A stretch of DNA of 64,000 nucleotides from Bradyrhizobium arachidis. GTDB lineage: Bacteria > Pseudomonadota > Alphaproteobacteria > Rhizobiales > Xanthobacteraceae. Positions 38,099-51,163 of the stretch are shown here, piece after piece. The translations under genes were made by a program, and so were the position numbers. The notes below the pieces were generated by a model. That model did no database searches, was not told the origin of the DNA, and saw only the letters and a list, made by a program, of their open reading frames with translations. How positions within the stretch are numbered: position 1 is the stretch's first letter; each line of letters begins with the position of its first letter. The stretch is taken from positions 2,666,001 to 2,730,000 of the forward strand of contig NZ_CP030050.1 of NCBI RefSeq assembly GCF_015291705.1, in the 5' to 3' direction.

Positions 38099-38452
38099 CT
38101 AGTCCATCACCTCGACGATGCGACGCGAGCGCGGCTCAACCAGCACGGTCTCGCCGTTCACGACGGTGTAGCGATAGGTGGTGGCGCCGAAACGTTGCGG
38201 CACGTCATAATAGGTGATGCCGGTCTCCGGTAAGGTGGCTCCGACCACCACGCGATCCGGAATACGGAAGGCCGGCACACGTTGTTCAACGACATAGTCG
38301 CGGAAGGCCGGTCGCTGTTCGACCGCGATGGTCGGGCCAGAATCGACCACGACAGGCGCGCGTCCGACCGTGACCCCGCTTTGCGCCTGCGCCGCCAAGG
38401 GCGAGCCGATCGCGGCCGCAAGCGCTGCAAGAGCAAGAATCCTGTTCCGCAT
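38099..38452 (-). CDS. DUF1236-domain secreted protein
   Basis: Predicted 117-residue protein with a signal peptide (ILALAALAAAIGSPLAAQAQ). The C-terminal half (ATTYRYTVVNGETVLVEPRSRRIVEVMD) matches DUF1236, a small periplasmic domain abundant in Bradyrhizobium and relatives. The function is unknown. The ATG at 38452 is supported by an AAGGAG ribosome site. It diverges from the DUF3096 gene. Confidence 0.88.
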   Translation of the reverse strand: MRNRILALAALAAAIGSPLAAQAQSGVTVGRAPVVVDSGPTIAVEQRPAFRDYVVEQRVPAFRIPDRVVVGATLPETGITYYDVPQRFGATTYRYTVVNGETVLVEPRSRRIVEVMD

Positions 38453-38677
38453 GGAAAACTCCTTCGTCGTGATTCTTCGGGACGCGCCAGTGGCGCGACC
38501 GGTTGCCAATGCATGCCTCTTGGCAATGTTCCGGGAAAAGCCCTGCCGCATCGGCGGCAATTTCGGGCAGTTTTCGTGAGTGGCGGGAACCGGCCCGCCG
38601 CTTGCGCGTCTCTACTCGCGGAACCAGGGCCGCTATGATCCGCCCGCGATTCGCCTCACCTCATGGAAAGATAGTTC

Positions 38678-38833
38678 ATGCACATCACCGTCGCCCACAT
38701 TTCGCCGATCCTGTCGTTGATTGCGGGCGTGCTCATCCTGATCATGCCGCGGCTGCTCAACCTGATCGTCGCGATCTTTCTCATCATCAATGGCGCGATC
38801 GGGCTTGGGCTCCTGAAGTGGCTTCACCTCTAG
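38678..38833 (+). CDS. DUF3096-family 51-residue membrane protein
   Basis: ATG at 38678 to TAG at 38831-38833 encodes 51 residues, almost all in two membrane helices (ISPILSLIAGVLILIMP and LLNLIVAIFLIINGAIGLGL). The start HITVAHISPILSLIAGVLILI fits DUF3096. GGAAAG precedes the start. The function is unknown. It stands alone, 96 bp before ppdK and divergent from the DUF1236 gene. Confidence 0.82.
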   Translation: MHITVAHISPILSLIAGVLILIMPRLLNLIVAIFLIINGAIGLGLLKWLHL

Positions 38834-38929
38834 GGGTTCACTTTCCGGAACAGTCCGACTTGCGCGGGCCCGCCCAAAATGGTGTAAGGCCCGCGATTTC
38901 CCGTCCCTCTCGCAGGTTGTGTGCAAGCT

Positions 38930-41866
<2,937 letters not shown>

Positions 41867-41890
41867 GCAAGAATTGAAATGTTGAATGCG

Positions 41891-41919
41891 AAGAGGCGGG
41901 GCCAGACCCCGCCTCTTTT
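41891..41919 (+). terminator. Rho-independent terminator of ppdK
   Basis: A perfect stem AAGAGGCGGGG pairs with CCCCGCCTCTT across a 5-base loop, followed by TTTT, 25 bp after the ppdK stop. Confidence 0.9.
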
Positions 41920-41940
41920 CATTTTTGCACACTGCTCTCT

Positions 41941-42040
41941 CCACGCCGTCATTGTGAGCGCAGCGAAGCAATCCAGAATCTCTCCGTGGAGGGGTTTCTG
42001 GATTGCTTCGTCGCAAGGGCTCCTCGCAATGACGGCGTGG
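41941..42040. repeat. Family C palindromic element
   Basis: A 100-bp inverted repeat with ends CCACGCCGTCATTG and CAATGACGGCGTGG. Inner blocks GAAGCAATCCAGAA and TTCTGGATTGCTTC pair exactly. It lies between ppdK and the hydrolase gene. Confidence 0.92.
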
Positions 42041-42338
42041 CGAGAGCGTGCGCTCGCAAATAACGATGGAGGGAACTCAACACGCGTCCCGTAATGAGAC
42101 GCGCGTGCAAGAGTTCCTTCACCATACGCGTTGACCAGATGTTTACCGCTTCAGATGAGGCGGTATTTACCACGCACGCAATCGCTCCGTGAAAACACCT
42201 GTGTTCGCTTGAGTGTGCCGCGCGCGCAACGCCGATTAACGCCCCGGCAACCTAAATTAGATACTTACGAAAAAGATCGAATTGCACGGATGTACTGAGT
42301 TCGATCGGAACGGGCGTAAGCGTTGCGTGAGCGTATCG

Positions 42339-43805
42339 ATGTCAGTGTTGCGTAACCATCCGAAGGGCGCGCGGTTCGCGTCCTTCGGCATCGGTCTCTG
42401 CATCTTCGCATTGATGCCGAGAGAGACCGGCTATCAGGACATTGCTTCTCTGCTGGCGCGCCAACCCGGCGTCGCCGAGCGTTGGCAGAAGCAGGTGTTT
42501 TCCGCGGCGTCCTCGATCCAGCTCGCCACCTACAGCTTTTCCCGCCCCATTGGCACGTCGACGCCGCAGAGCGCGATGGTTCGGCTCGCGAGTCTCGACG
42601 GTCGCGACGTCACCGGCGCGATCAGCCGCAATCCGGCGCTGCAGGCGCCGCCGCGCTACCAGGCCGCCGATTTTCCCAAGGTCGATCGCTCGCTGAAGGG
42701 CGATCGGCTCGCAACCGTCGCGCCCACGCAGGCGCCTGAGACGACGGCACCGGACGCCGCACCCGCGCAGGAAGATCCCGCGACCTCGAACAGCTCCGTG
42801 TTCGGCGCGAAGACCGCCACCTTGCCGCAAGCGATGTCGCAAGCAATGTCGCCGGAGTCCGCAGCCGCGCTCGATCCCGAACTCGCCGAAGCGCTGCGCG
42901 CGCCGCCGCTGCCGCAATATGCCAATCCGCCAAAGGCCAGCGACCTTGCCCGATCGTTCGCGGTGCAGCCGCTGGAGGCACTGAAGAAGGCGACGCTACC
43001 GGCGGCACCGCCGCGCGATCCCTTCAGCGTCAAGACCGCGAACCTGTTCTTCGGCAGCTCCTCGCTCGGCGGCAATCTCGAGAGCATCGAGAGCTGGCAG
43101 CCCGGCGCCGAGCCGCTGATCGTGATGCCCGATCCCGACATGAAGGTGACCGCATCGCTGACGCCGCCGACCGAAGAGATCGCCAGGGATATCGAAAGCG
43201 GCGAGAGCGTCGCGCCGAAGGGCGAGGTCAACGTCGACAACCAGCGCGCCAGATCACCGGCGGAGCGGCTCGCGCTCGACGACAAGTCGCGCGCGAAATC
43301 GGAAAAATGTCTCGCGGAAGCGATCTACTTCGAGTCTCGCGGCGAAGCCGTGCGCGGCCAGATGGCGGTCGCGCAGGTGGTGATGAACCGCGTGTTCTCC
43401 GGCAAATATCCTGATACCGTGTGCGGCGTGGTCTACCAGAACAAATATCGCCACTTCGCCTGCCAGTTCACCTTCGCCTGCGACAACAATCCCGACGTGA
43501 TCCGCGAGCCCGAGATGTGGGAACGCGCCAAGAAGATCTCGAAGGCGATGCTCGACGGCCAGATCTGGCTGCCCGAGGTCGGCAAGTCCACGCATTACCA
43601 CGCCTACTGGGTGCGCCCGTCCTGGGTCGCCGAGATGAAGAAGATGTACAAGACCGGCGTGCACACCTTCTACCGCCCGCGCGCCTGGGGCGACGGCAGC
43701 GAGGAACCGAGCTGGGGCACGCCGGCGCAGACCGCCGCGCTCTCGGCCGAGCTCGCGCAGGAAGCCAAGAGCTCCGCCGAGATGGGCGTGAGCGAGCGAA
43801 GGTAG
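42339..43805 (+). CDS. SleB-type cell wall hydrolase
   Basis: Predicted 488-residue protein. The C-terminal third (about residues 325-470) is a Hydrolase_2/SleB domain: AEAIYFESRGEAVRGQMAVAQVVMNRV with the catalytic Glu, then VVYQNKYRHFACQFTFACD and HYHAYWVRPSW. Related enzymes cleave peptidoglycan glycan strands. A short hydrophobic segment near the N terminus (FASFGIGLCIFAL) is a probable membrane anchor or signal. The middle region is Pro/Ala-rich. A vegetative peptidoglycan-remodelling role is inferred. Confidence 0.9.
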   Translation: MSVLRNHPKGARFASFGIGLCIFALMPRETGYQDIASLLARQPGVAERWQKQVFSAASSIQLATYSFSRPIGTSTPQSAMVRLASLDGRDVTGAISRNPALQAPPRYQAADFPKVDRSLKGDRLATVAPTQAPETTAPDAAPAQEDPATSNSSVFGAKTATLPQAMSQAMSPESAAALDPELAEALRAPPLPQYANPPKASDLARSFAVQPLEALKKATLPAAPPRDPFSVKTANLFFGSSSLGGNLESIESWQPGAEPLIVMPDPDMKVTASLTPPTEEIARDIESGESVAPKGEVNVDNQRARSPAERLALDDKSRAKSEKCLAEAIYFESRGEAVRGQMAVAQVVMNRVFSGKYPDTVCGVVYQNKYRHFACQFTFACDNNPDVIREPEMWERAKKISKAMLDGQIWLPEVGKSTHYHAYWVRPSWVAEMKKMYKTGVHTFYRPRAWGDGSEEPSWGTPAQTAALSAELAQEAKSSAEMGVSERR

Positions 43806-43816
43806 TCTTTCCACAC

Positions 43817-43902
43817 CGTCATGGCCGGGCTTGTCCCGGCCATCCACGTCTGGCTATGGGGAACGAAGAACGTGGATGCCCGGGACAAGCCCGGGCATGA
43901 CG
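43817..43902. repeat. Family E palindromic element, copy 1
   Basis: An 86-bp inverted repeat with ends CGTCATGGCCGGGCTTGTCC and GGACAAGCCCGGGCATGACG. CATCCACGT and ACGTGGATG pair inside. It sits between convergent genes, ending 2 bp from the nadC stop. Confidence 0.9.
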
Positions 43903-43904
43903 AT

Positions 43905-44780
43905 CTACGCCTCGATATCCAGCGCGCAGTCGAAATTCGGTGCCGAATGCGTCAGCGCGCCGGCTGAGGCGTAGTCGACGCCGGTCGCCGCGATCGCGGC
44001 GATCGAGTCCGGTGTGACGCCGCCGGACGCTTCCAGCTTGAGGCGCCCCTCCGTCATCCGCACCGCCTCGCGCAAGGTCGCAAGATCCATGTTGTCGAGC
44101 AGCACGGCGTCGGCGAGACTTGTGTCGAGCACCTCGCGCAGCTGCGCCAGCGTATCCACCTCGATCTCGATCTTGACGAGATGGCCGGCGTAAGGCCGGG
44201 CGCGCTCCAGCACCGGGCGGATGCCGCCCGCGACCGCGATGTGGTTGTCCTTGATCAGGATCGCATCATCGAGCCCGAAACGGTGGTTGAAGCCGCCGCC
44301 GCAGCGCACCGCGTATTTTTCCAACGCCCGCAATCCCGGCGTGGTCTTGCGCGTGCAGCAGATCCGCATCTTCGTGCCCTCGGTGCGCGCGACGTAGTCG
44401 GCCGTGAGCGTCGCGACGCCCGACAGCCGGCCGACAAAATTCAGCGCGGTCCGCTCTGCGGTGAGAATGGCGCGCGCCGGGCCGGAGATCATCAGCACGT
44501 GCTGCCCCCGAGCGACGCGCGCGGCATCGCGCACATGGGCGCGCACCTCGATGTCGGACGAGAGCTTTTGTAGCGTCGCCAGCGCCAGCGGCAATCCGGC
44601 AATCACGCCGGACTGGCGCGCGACCAGAATGGCCTGCGCTTTCGTTGCTTCGGGAATTGTCGCGAGCGAGGTGATGTCGCCGGCGCGGCCGAGGTCTTCC
44701 GCCAGTGCGCGCTGCACGGCCTCGTCGATGGCGAGGGGCGAAAGGAAGGCGTCGGGATAGAGCAGGGAGGTCGGGGTCAT
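43905..44780 (-). CDS. nadC: Nicotinate-nucleotide pyrophosphorylase (quinolinate phosphoribosyltransferase)
   Basis: A 291-residue enzyme that joins quinolinate and PRPP to nicotinate mononucleotide, the third step of de novo NAD synthesis. Visible family segments are [44 protein letters not shown] with the substrate-binding Arg/His/Lys, [14 protein letters not shown] and [12 protein letters not shown]. It is the last gene of nadA-nadB-nadC, starting 12 bp after nadB with an AAGGA site. Confidence 0.97.
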   Translation of the reverse strand: MTPTSLLYPDAFLSPLAIDEAVQRALAEDLGRAGDITSLATIPEATKAQAILVARQSGVIAGLPLALATLQKLSSDIEVRAHVRDAARVARGQHVLMISGPARAILTAERTALNFVGRLSGVATLTADYVARTEGTKMRICCTRKTTPGLRALEKYAVRCGGGFNHRFGLDDAILIKDNHIAVAGGIRPVLERARPYAGHLVKIEIEVDTLAQLREVLDTSLADAVLLDNMDLATLREAVRMTEGRLKLEASGGVTPDSIAAIAATGVDYASAGALTHSAPNFDCALDIEA

Positions 44781-44792
44781 ATCGAGTGTCCT

Positions 44793-46400
44793 TCAGGCAA
44801 TCATGGGTTGGACGGTGCGCGGCAGCGGACGCTCGCTCAGGCTGTCCGCGATTTCGCGTGCAGCGGCGAGCGTGGTCATTGTCCGCTGCGCCAGCGCGGG
44901 AACATCCGCCGGATGGTCGGAGCGGAAATGCGCGCCGCGGCTCTCGCGGCGGGTCCACGCCGAGGCTGCGACGAGCAGGGCCGTCGTTGCCATGTTGCGG
45001 ACGGTGATGCTCGTCGCCTCGCGTTCCAGCGCGGCGAAGCTGCGTACGGCTTCGGTAAGACCGTCACCATCGCGGATCACGCCGACATTCGCACTCATCA
45101 TCGCCCGCAACCGCGCCACGCTGGCTGCATCCGGCGCGCCGACGCGCTGTGTCACCAGCGCATCCGGAAGCCGGGCCGGCGAGGGGATCGCGCGGCCGGC
45201 GATGTCGTCGGCGATGCGCGCGGCATAGACCACGGCTTCCAGCAGCGAGTTCGAGGCGAGGCGGTTGGCGCCATGCGCGCCGGTGGACGACACCTCGCCG
45301 CCGGCCCAGAGCCCGTCGATCGAGCTGCGGCCGCGTGCATCGACCGCGATGCCGCCCATGTGGTAATGCACCGCCGGCGCGATCGGGATGGCCTGCGTCG
45401 CGGGATCGATGCCGGCGGCGATGCAGCTTGCATGCACGGTCGGAAATTTGTCGGCGAAGCGTGCGCCCAGCGCCTGACGTGCATCGAGGAAGGCGCCGCG
45501 CCCGGCGGCGATCTCCGCGAACACGCCGCGGGCGACGATGTCGCGCGGCGCGAGCTCGGCGAGCGGATGGTGGGCCAGCATGAAGCGCTTGCCATCGCCA
45601 TTGATCAACGTCGCGCCTTCGCCGCGTAGAGCTTCGGTCGCGAGCGGCGCAGGATCGCGTCCGACCATGATGGCGGTCGGGTGGAACTGCACGAATTCGG
45701 GGTCGGCGATGACCGCGCCGGCGCGTGCAGCGATCGCGACGCCCGAGCCGTTCGCTTCAACCGGATTGGTGGTGACGGCATAGAGATGGCCAATGCCGCC
45801 GGTGGCGAGCACCACCGCGCGTGAGGCGAGCAGGACCGGTCGCGCCGCCGAATCGCCGGCCTTGCGCAATTGAAGTCCGGTGACCGCGCCGTCTTCCGTC
45901 AACAGCGCCTCGGCGACAAAACCTTCGATCAGCCGGATCGAGGGTGTGCGGCGCACGGCCTCGCTCAAGGCCGCGATGATCGCCGCGCCCGCGCCGTCGC
46001 CGCGCACATGCACGATGCGCCGCGCGGAATGCGCAGCTTCCCGCCCGACGGCGAGTCGGCCTTCAAGGTCGCGATCGAACGGCACGCCATAGGCGAGCAG
46101 ATCGTGGATCCGCGGTGCCGCCTCACGCGCGATGCCGAGTGCGACGGCTTCGTCGACGATGCCGCCGCCAACGGCAATGGTGTCAGCGGCATGCGCTTCC
46201 GGCGTATCACCCTCGGCCACCGCCGCGGCGATGCCGCCTTGCGCCCATGCGGAGGATGCGCCTTGGCCAAGCGGCGCGGCCGAGATCAATGTCACCGGCC
46301 GCGGCGCGAGCTTGAGTGCGCAGAACAATCCGGCAAGGCCGCCGCCGACGATGATGATGTCGTCGGTGGTGCGGGTGAGGTTGTGGATGTTGTTTGTCAT
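44793..46400 (-). CDS. nadB: L-aspartate oxidase
   Basis: A 535-residue flavoprotein oxidising aspartate to iminoaspartate, the first step of de novo NAD synthesis. The FAD motif is [47 protein letters not shown] and [48 protein letters not shown] segments match the succinate dehydrogenase/fumarate reductase flavoprotein family. The ATG has an AAAGGA ribosome site. It is separated from nadA by a 190-bp gap that holds a palindromic element. Confidence 0.97.
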   Translation of the reverse strand: MTNNIHNLTRTTDDIIIVGGGLAGLFCALKLAPRPVTLISAAPLGQGASSAWAQGGIAAAVAEGDTPEAHAADTIAVGGGIVDEAVALGIAREAAPRIHDLLAYGVPFDRDLEGRLAVGREAAHSARRIVHVRGDGAGAAIIAALSEAVRRTPSIRLIEGFVAEALLTEDGAVTGLQLRKAGDSAARPVLLASRAVVLATGGIGHLYAVTTNPVEANGSGVAIAARAGAVIADPEFVQFHPTAIMVGRDPAPLATEALRGEGATLINGDGKRFMLAHHPLAELAPRDIVARGVFAEIAAGRGAFLDARQALGARFADKFPTVHASCIAAGIDPATQAIPIAPAVHYHMGGIAVDARGRSSIDGLWAGGEVSSTGAHGANRLASNSLLEAVVYAARIADDIAGRAIPSPARLPDALVTQRVGAPDAASVARLRAMMSANVGVIRDGDGLTEAVRSFAALEREATSITVRNMATTALLVAASAWTRRESRGAHFRSDHPADVPALAQRTMTTLAAAREIADSLSERPLPRTVQPMIA

Positions 46401-46422
46401 GGTTCTATCCTTTCACTCCACC

Positions 46423-46564
46423 GTCGTCCCCGCGAAAGCGGGGACCCATAACCCCAGGGAGTAGTTGCGGAGAGAGCTCGTCACCACGAGTCTTCGCCAA
46501 ACCACTCCTTGTGGTTATGGGTCCCGGATCTGCGCTCCGCTTCGCTGCGCTTGTCCGGGACGAC
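46423..46564. repeat. Family G palindromic element within the nad operon
   Basis: A 142-bp inverted repeat with ends GTCGTCCCCGCG and TGTCCGGGACGAC. GGGACCCATAACC and GGTTATGGGTCCC pair exactly. It fills the gap between nadA and nadB. Confidence 0.88.
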
Positions 46565-46590
46565 AGCTGTGTTGTTGCTGCTTCTCGCCT

Positions 46591-47697
46591 TCAATTCTTC
46601 AGATTGATCATCCGCTCGACCGAACGCCGTGCTCGCGCTGCGAGCGCGGGATCGATCGTGACCTCCTCGCGCAGGGTCAGCAGGCTCTCCAGGATGTTGG
46701 CGAGGGTGATGCGCTTCATGTGCGGGCAGAGATTGCAGGGGCGCAGCATCTCCACATCGGGCAGCTCGGCGCGGACATTGTCGGCCATCGAGCATTCCGT
46801 GATCATCACCAGCCGTCGCGGCCGCTTGTTGCGCACCCAGTTGATCATGTGCGCGGTCGAGCCGGTGAAGTCGGCTTCCGCCAGCACGTCCGGCGGACAT
46901 TCTGGATGCGCGATGATTTGCACCGACGGATCGGCGTTGCGAAACGCGCGCAGCTCTTCGCCCGTAAAGCGCTCATGCACCTCGCAGGCGCCCTTCCAGG
47001 CGATGATCTTCACGTCGGTCTTGGAGGCCACGTAGGTGGCGAGATAGCGGTCGGGCAGGAAGATCACGGTCGGTGCGTTCAGGCTCTCCACCACCTGCAC
47101 CGCGTTGGACGAGGTGCAGCAGATGTCGACCTCGGCCTTCACCTCCGCCGAGGTGTTGACGTAGGCGACGACGGGTACGCCGGGGAATTTTTCGCGCAGC
47201 AGCCGCACGTCGGCGCCAGTGATGCTGGCCGCGAGCGAGCAGCCGGCGCGCGAGTCCGGGATCAGCACCGTCTTGTCCGGATTGAGCAGCTTCGACGTCT
47301 CCGCCATGAAGTGCACGCCGCATTGGACGATGATGCCGGCTTTCACCTTGGTCGCTTCGACCGCGAGCTGGAGCGAGTCGCCGCCGATGTCGGCGACGCA
47401 GTGGAAGATCTCCGGCGCCTGGTAGTTGTGCGCGAGGATTACCGCGCCGCGGGCTGCCTTTAGCTCATGGATGGCCTTGATGGTGGGCGCCATCAGCGGC
47501 CACTCGATCGGCGGGATCACGTGCTTCACGCGCTCATAGAGCGGAGCCGTGGCGCGCTCGACCTCATCGGTCCATTCCAGCGAGGGCATCGGCAGCGCAG
47601 CTTCCGTGCGCGCCGGCGCAGCGCGAGGAGCGATGGTGGTGCGGCCCTGAGGCGGGCCTGCAAGATCGTCGGGGCCGTAAATTCCAGTGATCGGCAT
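46591..47697 (-). CDS. nadA: Quinolinate synthase
   Basis: A 368-residue iron-sulfur enzyme that condenses iminoaspartate with dihydroxyacetone phosphate to quinolinate. The signature segments are [60 protein letters not shown] and the C-terminal [12 protein letters not shown], which bring the three Cys ligands of the 4Fe-4S cluster. The ATG at 47697 has a GGGAGG site. It is the first gene of the nad operon, with two NadQ-type palindromes upstream. Confidence 0.97.
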   Translation of the reverse strand: MPITGIYGPDDLAGPPQGRTTIAPRAAPARTEAALPMPSLEWTDEVERATAPLYERVKHVIPPIEWPLMAPTIKAIHELKAARGAVILAHNYQAPEIFHCVADIGGDSLQLAVEATKVKAGIIVQCGVHFMAETSKLLNPDKTVLIPDSRAGCSLAASITGADVRLLREKFPGVPVVAYVNTSAEVKAEVDICCTSSNAVQVVESLNAPTVIFLPDRYLATYVASKTDVKIIAWKGACEVHERFTGEELRAFRNADPSVQIIAHPECPPDVLAEADFTGSTAHMINWVRNKRPRRLVMITECSMADNVRAELPDVEMLRPCNLCPHMKRITLANILESLLTLREEVTIDPALAARARRSVERMINLKN

Positions 47698-47720
47698 CAA
47701 AGCCTCCCGTCTATGCTAAT

Positions 47721-47739
47721 TATGCTCTATATGAGTATA
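47721..47739. promoter_or_regulatory. Putative NadQ operator 1
   Basis: TATGCTCTATATGAGTATA is an imperfect palindrome sharing the TATACTC...GAGTATA pattern with site 2. It lies 24 bp upstream of the nadA start, where a bound repressor would block transcription. The regulator is inferred from the nearby nadQ gene. Confidence 0.65.
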
Positions 47740-47793
47740 TATGGAGCCTGAGAAATCCGGCCGAGAGGGCCGGGGCGCTTCGCCACAGCTACA

Positions 47794-47812
47794 TATACTC
47801 AATTTGAGTAAA
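47794..47812. promoter_or_regulatory. Putative NadQ operator 2
   Basis: TATACTCAATTTGAGTAAA contains the perfect 15-bp palindrome TACTCAATTTGAGTA. It lies 73 bp upstream of site 1, close to seven helical turns, so cooperative binding or looping is possible. Confidence 0.65.
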
Positions 47813-48033
47813 TCGAAGATAACACGCCCTGCAGTCGGCCGCTAGGGCCAGCCGCACACATTCCCGTCAAGTCGGCCTTATCGCGTCAGGCGAGTCTGCG
47901 ACGAAACGCAATGCTCTCGCGGCAGCCCTTCGTGGAATGCAGTCTTTTTTGACTTGGGACTTTCATGCATTTGCATTAAACGCTCTGTTGCGGCTGCCTA
48001 TTCCGGATCCGCCAACGACACATGAGGAAGTGC

Positions 48034-49284
48034 ATGTCGACACAAGTGGGCGAGCTCGGTCCGGCCTCCCGTTCCTCCTGGCGCACGCCGGCGATCATCA
48101 TTCTCTGCGGCTGCGCCATCGGCATGCTCGGCTTCGGCCCGCGCTCGGCGCTCGGCTTCTTCGTGCAGCCGATGAGCCACGAATTCGCCTGGGGCCGCGA
48201 CGTGTTCGGCCTCGCCATCGCCGTGCAGAATCTGTTGTGGGGATTGGGCCAGCCCTTCGCCGGTGCGGTCGCCGATCGGTTCGGCCTGTTCCGGGTGATG
48301 TGCGTCGGCGCGCTGCTCTATGCCGGCGGCCTCTTGCTGATGCGTTATTCCTCGACGCCGCTGTCGCTCAACATCGGCGCCGGCGTCATGATCGGCTTTG
48401 GTCTTGCCGGCTGCTCGTTCAATCTGGTGCTCTCGGCGTTCACGAAGCTGCTGCCGGCGGAGAAGCGCGGCCTTGCGCTCGGCGCCGGGACCGCGGCGGG
48501 CTCGTTCGGCCAGTTCCTGTTCGCACCGATCGGCGTCGCGCTGATCGACAATTTCGGCTGGCAGCAGGCGCTCACCGTGTTCGGCTTCCTGATGCTGTTG
48601 ATCGTTCCGCTGTCGCTGGCGCTCTCGACGCCGCCGGTCACGAGCACGGCGAACGCGACGCCTGCGGATGAGCAGACCTTTACCAAGGCACTCGCTGAAG
48701 CGTTCGGCCATCGCTCCTATGTGCTGCTGGTGCTCGGCTTCTTCACCTGCGGCTTCCAGCTCGCCTTCATCACCGTGCATCTGCCGGCGTTCCTGGTTGA
48801 TCGCGGCATCTCGACTCAAACCGGCGGCTGGGTGATCGCGGCGATCGGCCTCTTCAACATCATGGGATCGCTCAGCGTCGGCTATCTCCAGAACTCGCTG
48901 CCCAAGCGCTACATCCTCTCGACCATCTATTTCACCCGCGCGCTTGCGACGCTCGCCTTCATCTCGTTCCCGATCACGCCGTTCTCGGCGATCGCGTTCG
49001 GCGCAATCTCCGGCCTGACCTGGCTGTCGACGGTGCCGCCGACCTCTGCGCTGGTCGCACTGATGTTCGGCACGCGCTGGCTCGCGACGCTGTATGGCTT
49101 TGCCTTCGTCAGCCATCAGGTCGGCGGCTTCCTCGGCGTCTGGCTTGGCGGCATCGTGTTCGAGAAGTTCGGTTCCTACACGCCGATCTGGTGGCTCTCG
49201 ATCCTGTTCGGCGTGCTCTCGGCGCTGATCAATCTTCCGATCGTGGAGAAACCGGTTCAGCGGGCGGTTGCGCAGCCTGCCTGA
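48034..49284 (+). CDS. Major facilitator superfamily transporter
   Basis: Predicted 416-residue inner-membrane transporter with about 12 helices, in two halves joined by a loop at about residues 195-225. The segment AVADRFGLFRVMCVGALLYAGG is the MFS motif A between helices 2 and 3. The closest group appears to be the oxalate/formate antiporter-like monocarboxylate carriers; the substrate is not known. The ATG at 48034 is supported by GAGGAAG. It diverges from nadA. Confidence 0.85.
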   Translation: MSTQVGELGPASRSSWRTPAIIILCGCAIGMLGFGPRSALGFFVQPMSHEFAWGRDVFGLAIAVQNLLWGLGQPFAGAVADRFGLFRVMCVGALLYAGGLLLMRYSSTPLSLNIGAGVMIGFGLAGCSFNLVLSAFTKLLPAEKRGLALGAGTAAGSFGQFLFAPIGVALIDNFGWQQALTVFGFLMLLIVPLSLALSTPPVTSTANATPADEQTFTKALAEAFGHRSYVLLVLGFFTCGFQLAFITVHLPAFLVDRGISTQTGGWVIAAIGLFNIMGSLSVGYLQNSLPKRYILSTIYFTRALATLAFISFPITPFSAIAFGAISGLTWLSTVPPTSALVALMFGTRWLATLYGFAFVSHQVGGFLGVWLGGIVFEKFGSYTPIWWLSILFGVLSALINLPIVEKPVQRAVAQPA

Positions 49285-49325
49285 TCGGCTAAACATCCCC
49301 GTCAAACAAGTCAGGGAGTTCAGCC

Positions 49326-50312
49326 GTGGCCACATTCAAGGCGATCCGGATCGACAAGGCGGACAAGGGCACCACCGCGCAGCTCACGCAGTTCGACGAC
49401 GCCGAGCTGATGGATGGCGATGTCACCGTCCGCGTGGAATGGTCGACGCTGAACTACAAGGACGGTCTCGCGCTCACCGGCAAGGCGCCGGTGGTGCGCC
49501 GTTTCCCGATGATCGCCGGCATCGACTTCGCAGGCACGGTCGAAGCCTCCTCGCATCCGCAATGGAAGGCGGGCGACAAGGTGGTCTGCACCGGCTGGGG
49601 CATGGGCGAGACGCATCTCGGCGCCTATGCCGAGAAAGCGCGGGTGAAGGGCGACTGGCTGGTCGCGTTGCCGCAAGGGCTCTCGGCGCGCGATGCCATG
49701 GCGATCGGCACCGCGGGCTTCACCGCGATGCTCTCGGTGCTGGCGCTGGAGAAGCACGGCATCTCGCCCAAGAGCGGCCCCGTGGTGGTGACGGGCGCCG
49801 CCGGCGGCGTCGGCTCGGTCGCAACCGCCGTGCTGTCGAAGCTCGGCTATCACGTCATCGCCTCGACCGGCCGCGCCTCCGAGGCTGACTATCTGAAAGA
49901 GATCGGCGCCACTGAGGTCATCGACCGCAACGAATTGTCGGCGGCGGCCAAGCCACTTGCCAAGGAGCGCTGGGCGGGCGGCGTTGACAGCGTCGGCTCG
50001 ACCACGCTCGCGAATCTCCTGTCGATGACAAAATACGGTGGGGCGATCGCGGCCTGTGGATTGGCGGCCGGTATGGACCTGCCGTCTTCCGTCGCACCCT
50101 TCATTTTGCGCGGAGTGTGCCTTCTCGGCATCGATTCCGTGATGTGCCCGATTGAGCCGCGGAAGGCTGCCTGGCTGCGTCTGGCATCCGACCTGGATCG
50201 GACGAAACTATCTGAAATCACTCAGGAAATTTCGCTCGACCAAGTTCCGGAATGGGGCGCGAAAATCCTCGCCGGTCAGGTCCGCGGTCGCGTCGTGGTA
50301 AAAATTGTCTAA
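49326..50312 (+). CDS. Zinc-free alcohol dehydrogenase family, AcuI-like acrylyl-CoA reductase
   Basis: Predicted 328-residue NADPH oxidoreductase of the medium-chain family, with GTG start. The nucleotide motif [23 protein letters not shown] and the N-terminal [14 protein letters not shown] match AcuI/YhdH proteins, which reduce acrylyl-CoA to propionyl-CoA. The zinc-binding cysteines of true alcohol dehydrogenases are absent. Substrate is inferred from similarity only. It follows the MFS gene by 41 bp, so the two may be co-transcribed. Confidence 0.87.
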   Translation: MATFKAIRIDKADKGTTAQLTQFDDAELMDGDVTVRVEWSTLNYKDGLALTGKAPVVRRFPMIAGIDFAGTVEASSHPQWKAGDKVVCTGWGMGETHLGAYAEKARVKGDWLVALPQGLSARDAMAIGTAGFTAMLSVLALEKHGISPKSGPVVVTGAAGGVGSVATAVLSKLGYHVIASTGRASEADYLKEIGATEVIDRNELSAAAKPLAKERWAGGVDSVGSTTLANLLSMTKYGGAIAACGLAAGMDLPSSVAPFILRGVCLLGIDSVMCPIEPRKAAWLRLASDLDRTKLSEITQEISLDQVPEWGAKILAGQVRGRVVVKIV

Positions 50313-50425
50313 CGGCGTTCAGACTTTACCAACCAAGCTGCTTCAATGTTGCCTTGGTTAGTATGGTAAGCAGCGGGTAAAGAGATAAGGCATCGCCCGC
50401 TGCGGGGGTCGGTTCGGAGTAGAGC

Positions 50426-51013
50426 ATGCTTGCGCGTATTGTGTTGGGGGCTGTCACGGCGGCAGCGACGTTTGCGCCCGCCATTGCTGGAAGCATGAAT
50501 GCCGACGAGGCGCGCCGCTTCGTCGCCGGCAAGGTGTTCGCTTTCACCTGTTTCGACGGCACCCGCGGCGCGGGCCGCATCCTCGATGACCTTGGCGCTG
50601 CCGGCGCGGTGCAGTTCTCGGGCTCGGGCCCGGTGCGCCATCTCCGCCTGCCCGGCAACACACTCCAGATCCGCGGCCAGAACGTCTGCGCCTCGATCAA
50701 GGGCATTCCGTTCGAGCCTTGTTTCAACCTGGAAAAAACCGACGAGCGCAGCTTCCGCGGCTCGGTGTCGGGAATGGGCTTCGCCTATTGCGACTTCCAT
50801 CACCAGGGCGGCAACCAGATGCTGATGGCGCGTGCCACGGCGCGTCCGCGCTCGCTGCGTTCGTCCGAGCGCACCGGCTCGGTCGGCGCCTCCAACACAG
50901 AGGTCGCCGCGCGCGTCGAGACGCCGCGTGTCGAGAGCGGTCGGCTCGAGCCGGTGAAGGCCGAGCCCGCCAGGAACGACGCCCCGCTGGAGCTGCGCCG
51001 CTCGACCCAGTGA
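50426..51013 (+). CDS. Secreted hypothetical protein
   Basis: Predicted 195-residue protein with a signal peptide (RIVLGAVTAAATFAPAIAG). The mature part has about 120 residues with four cysteines (FTCFDGTRG, NVCASIKG, EPCFNL, YCDFHHQGG), suggesting two disulfides in the periplasm. The last about 60 residues are Arg/Ser/Glu-rich and probably disordered. I do not recognise a family with confidence. Confidence 0.7.
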   Translation: MLARIVLGAVTAAATFAPAIAGSMNADEARRFVAGKVFAFTCFDGTRGAGRILDDLGAAGAVQFSGSGPVRHLRLPGNTLQIRGQNVCASIKGIPFEPCFNLEKTDERSFRGSVSGMGFAYCDFHHQGGNQMLMARATARPRSLRSSERTGSVGASNTEVAARVETPRVESGRLEPVKAEPARNDAPLELRRSTQ

Positions 51014-51163
51014 GCCGGCCGCGGCGTCCCCGCGTACTTTCTCGTCGAAGAGCCCATCGAGCACGAAGCCGCTGCGCCGTAATCATACGGACGGCGGTTT
51101 TCATGCGTTGGTAGCTAGTCGCGCCCCAATTTGCGCAGGGCCGGGGGGCGCAAGGGCTTTACA

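Larger units (their letters stand above)
41867..42338. other. Gap between ppdK and the cell wall hydrolase gene
   Basis: This 472-bp stretch holds the ppdK terminator (41891-41919) and the family C element (41941-42040). The rest, about 300 bp before the hydrolase gene, shows no gene. Confidence 0.7.
47698..48033. other. Divergent gap between nadA and the MFS transporter gene
   Basis: This 336-bp stretch contains the two NadQ-type palindromes near nadA. Nothing else is recognisable in the MFS-proximal half. Confidence 0.6.

Noticed and set aside
50324..50369. Possible hairpin after the AcuI-like gene
   Set aside because: The stem ACCAAG/CTTGGT is short with a long loop and lacks a T-run, so a terminator is not supported.
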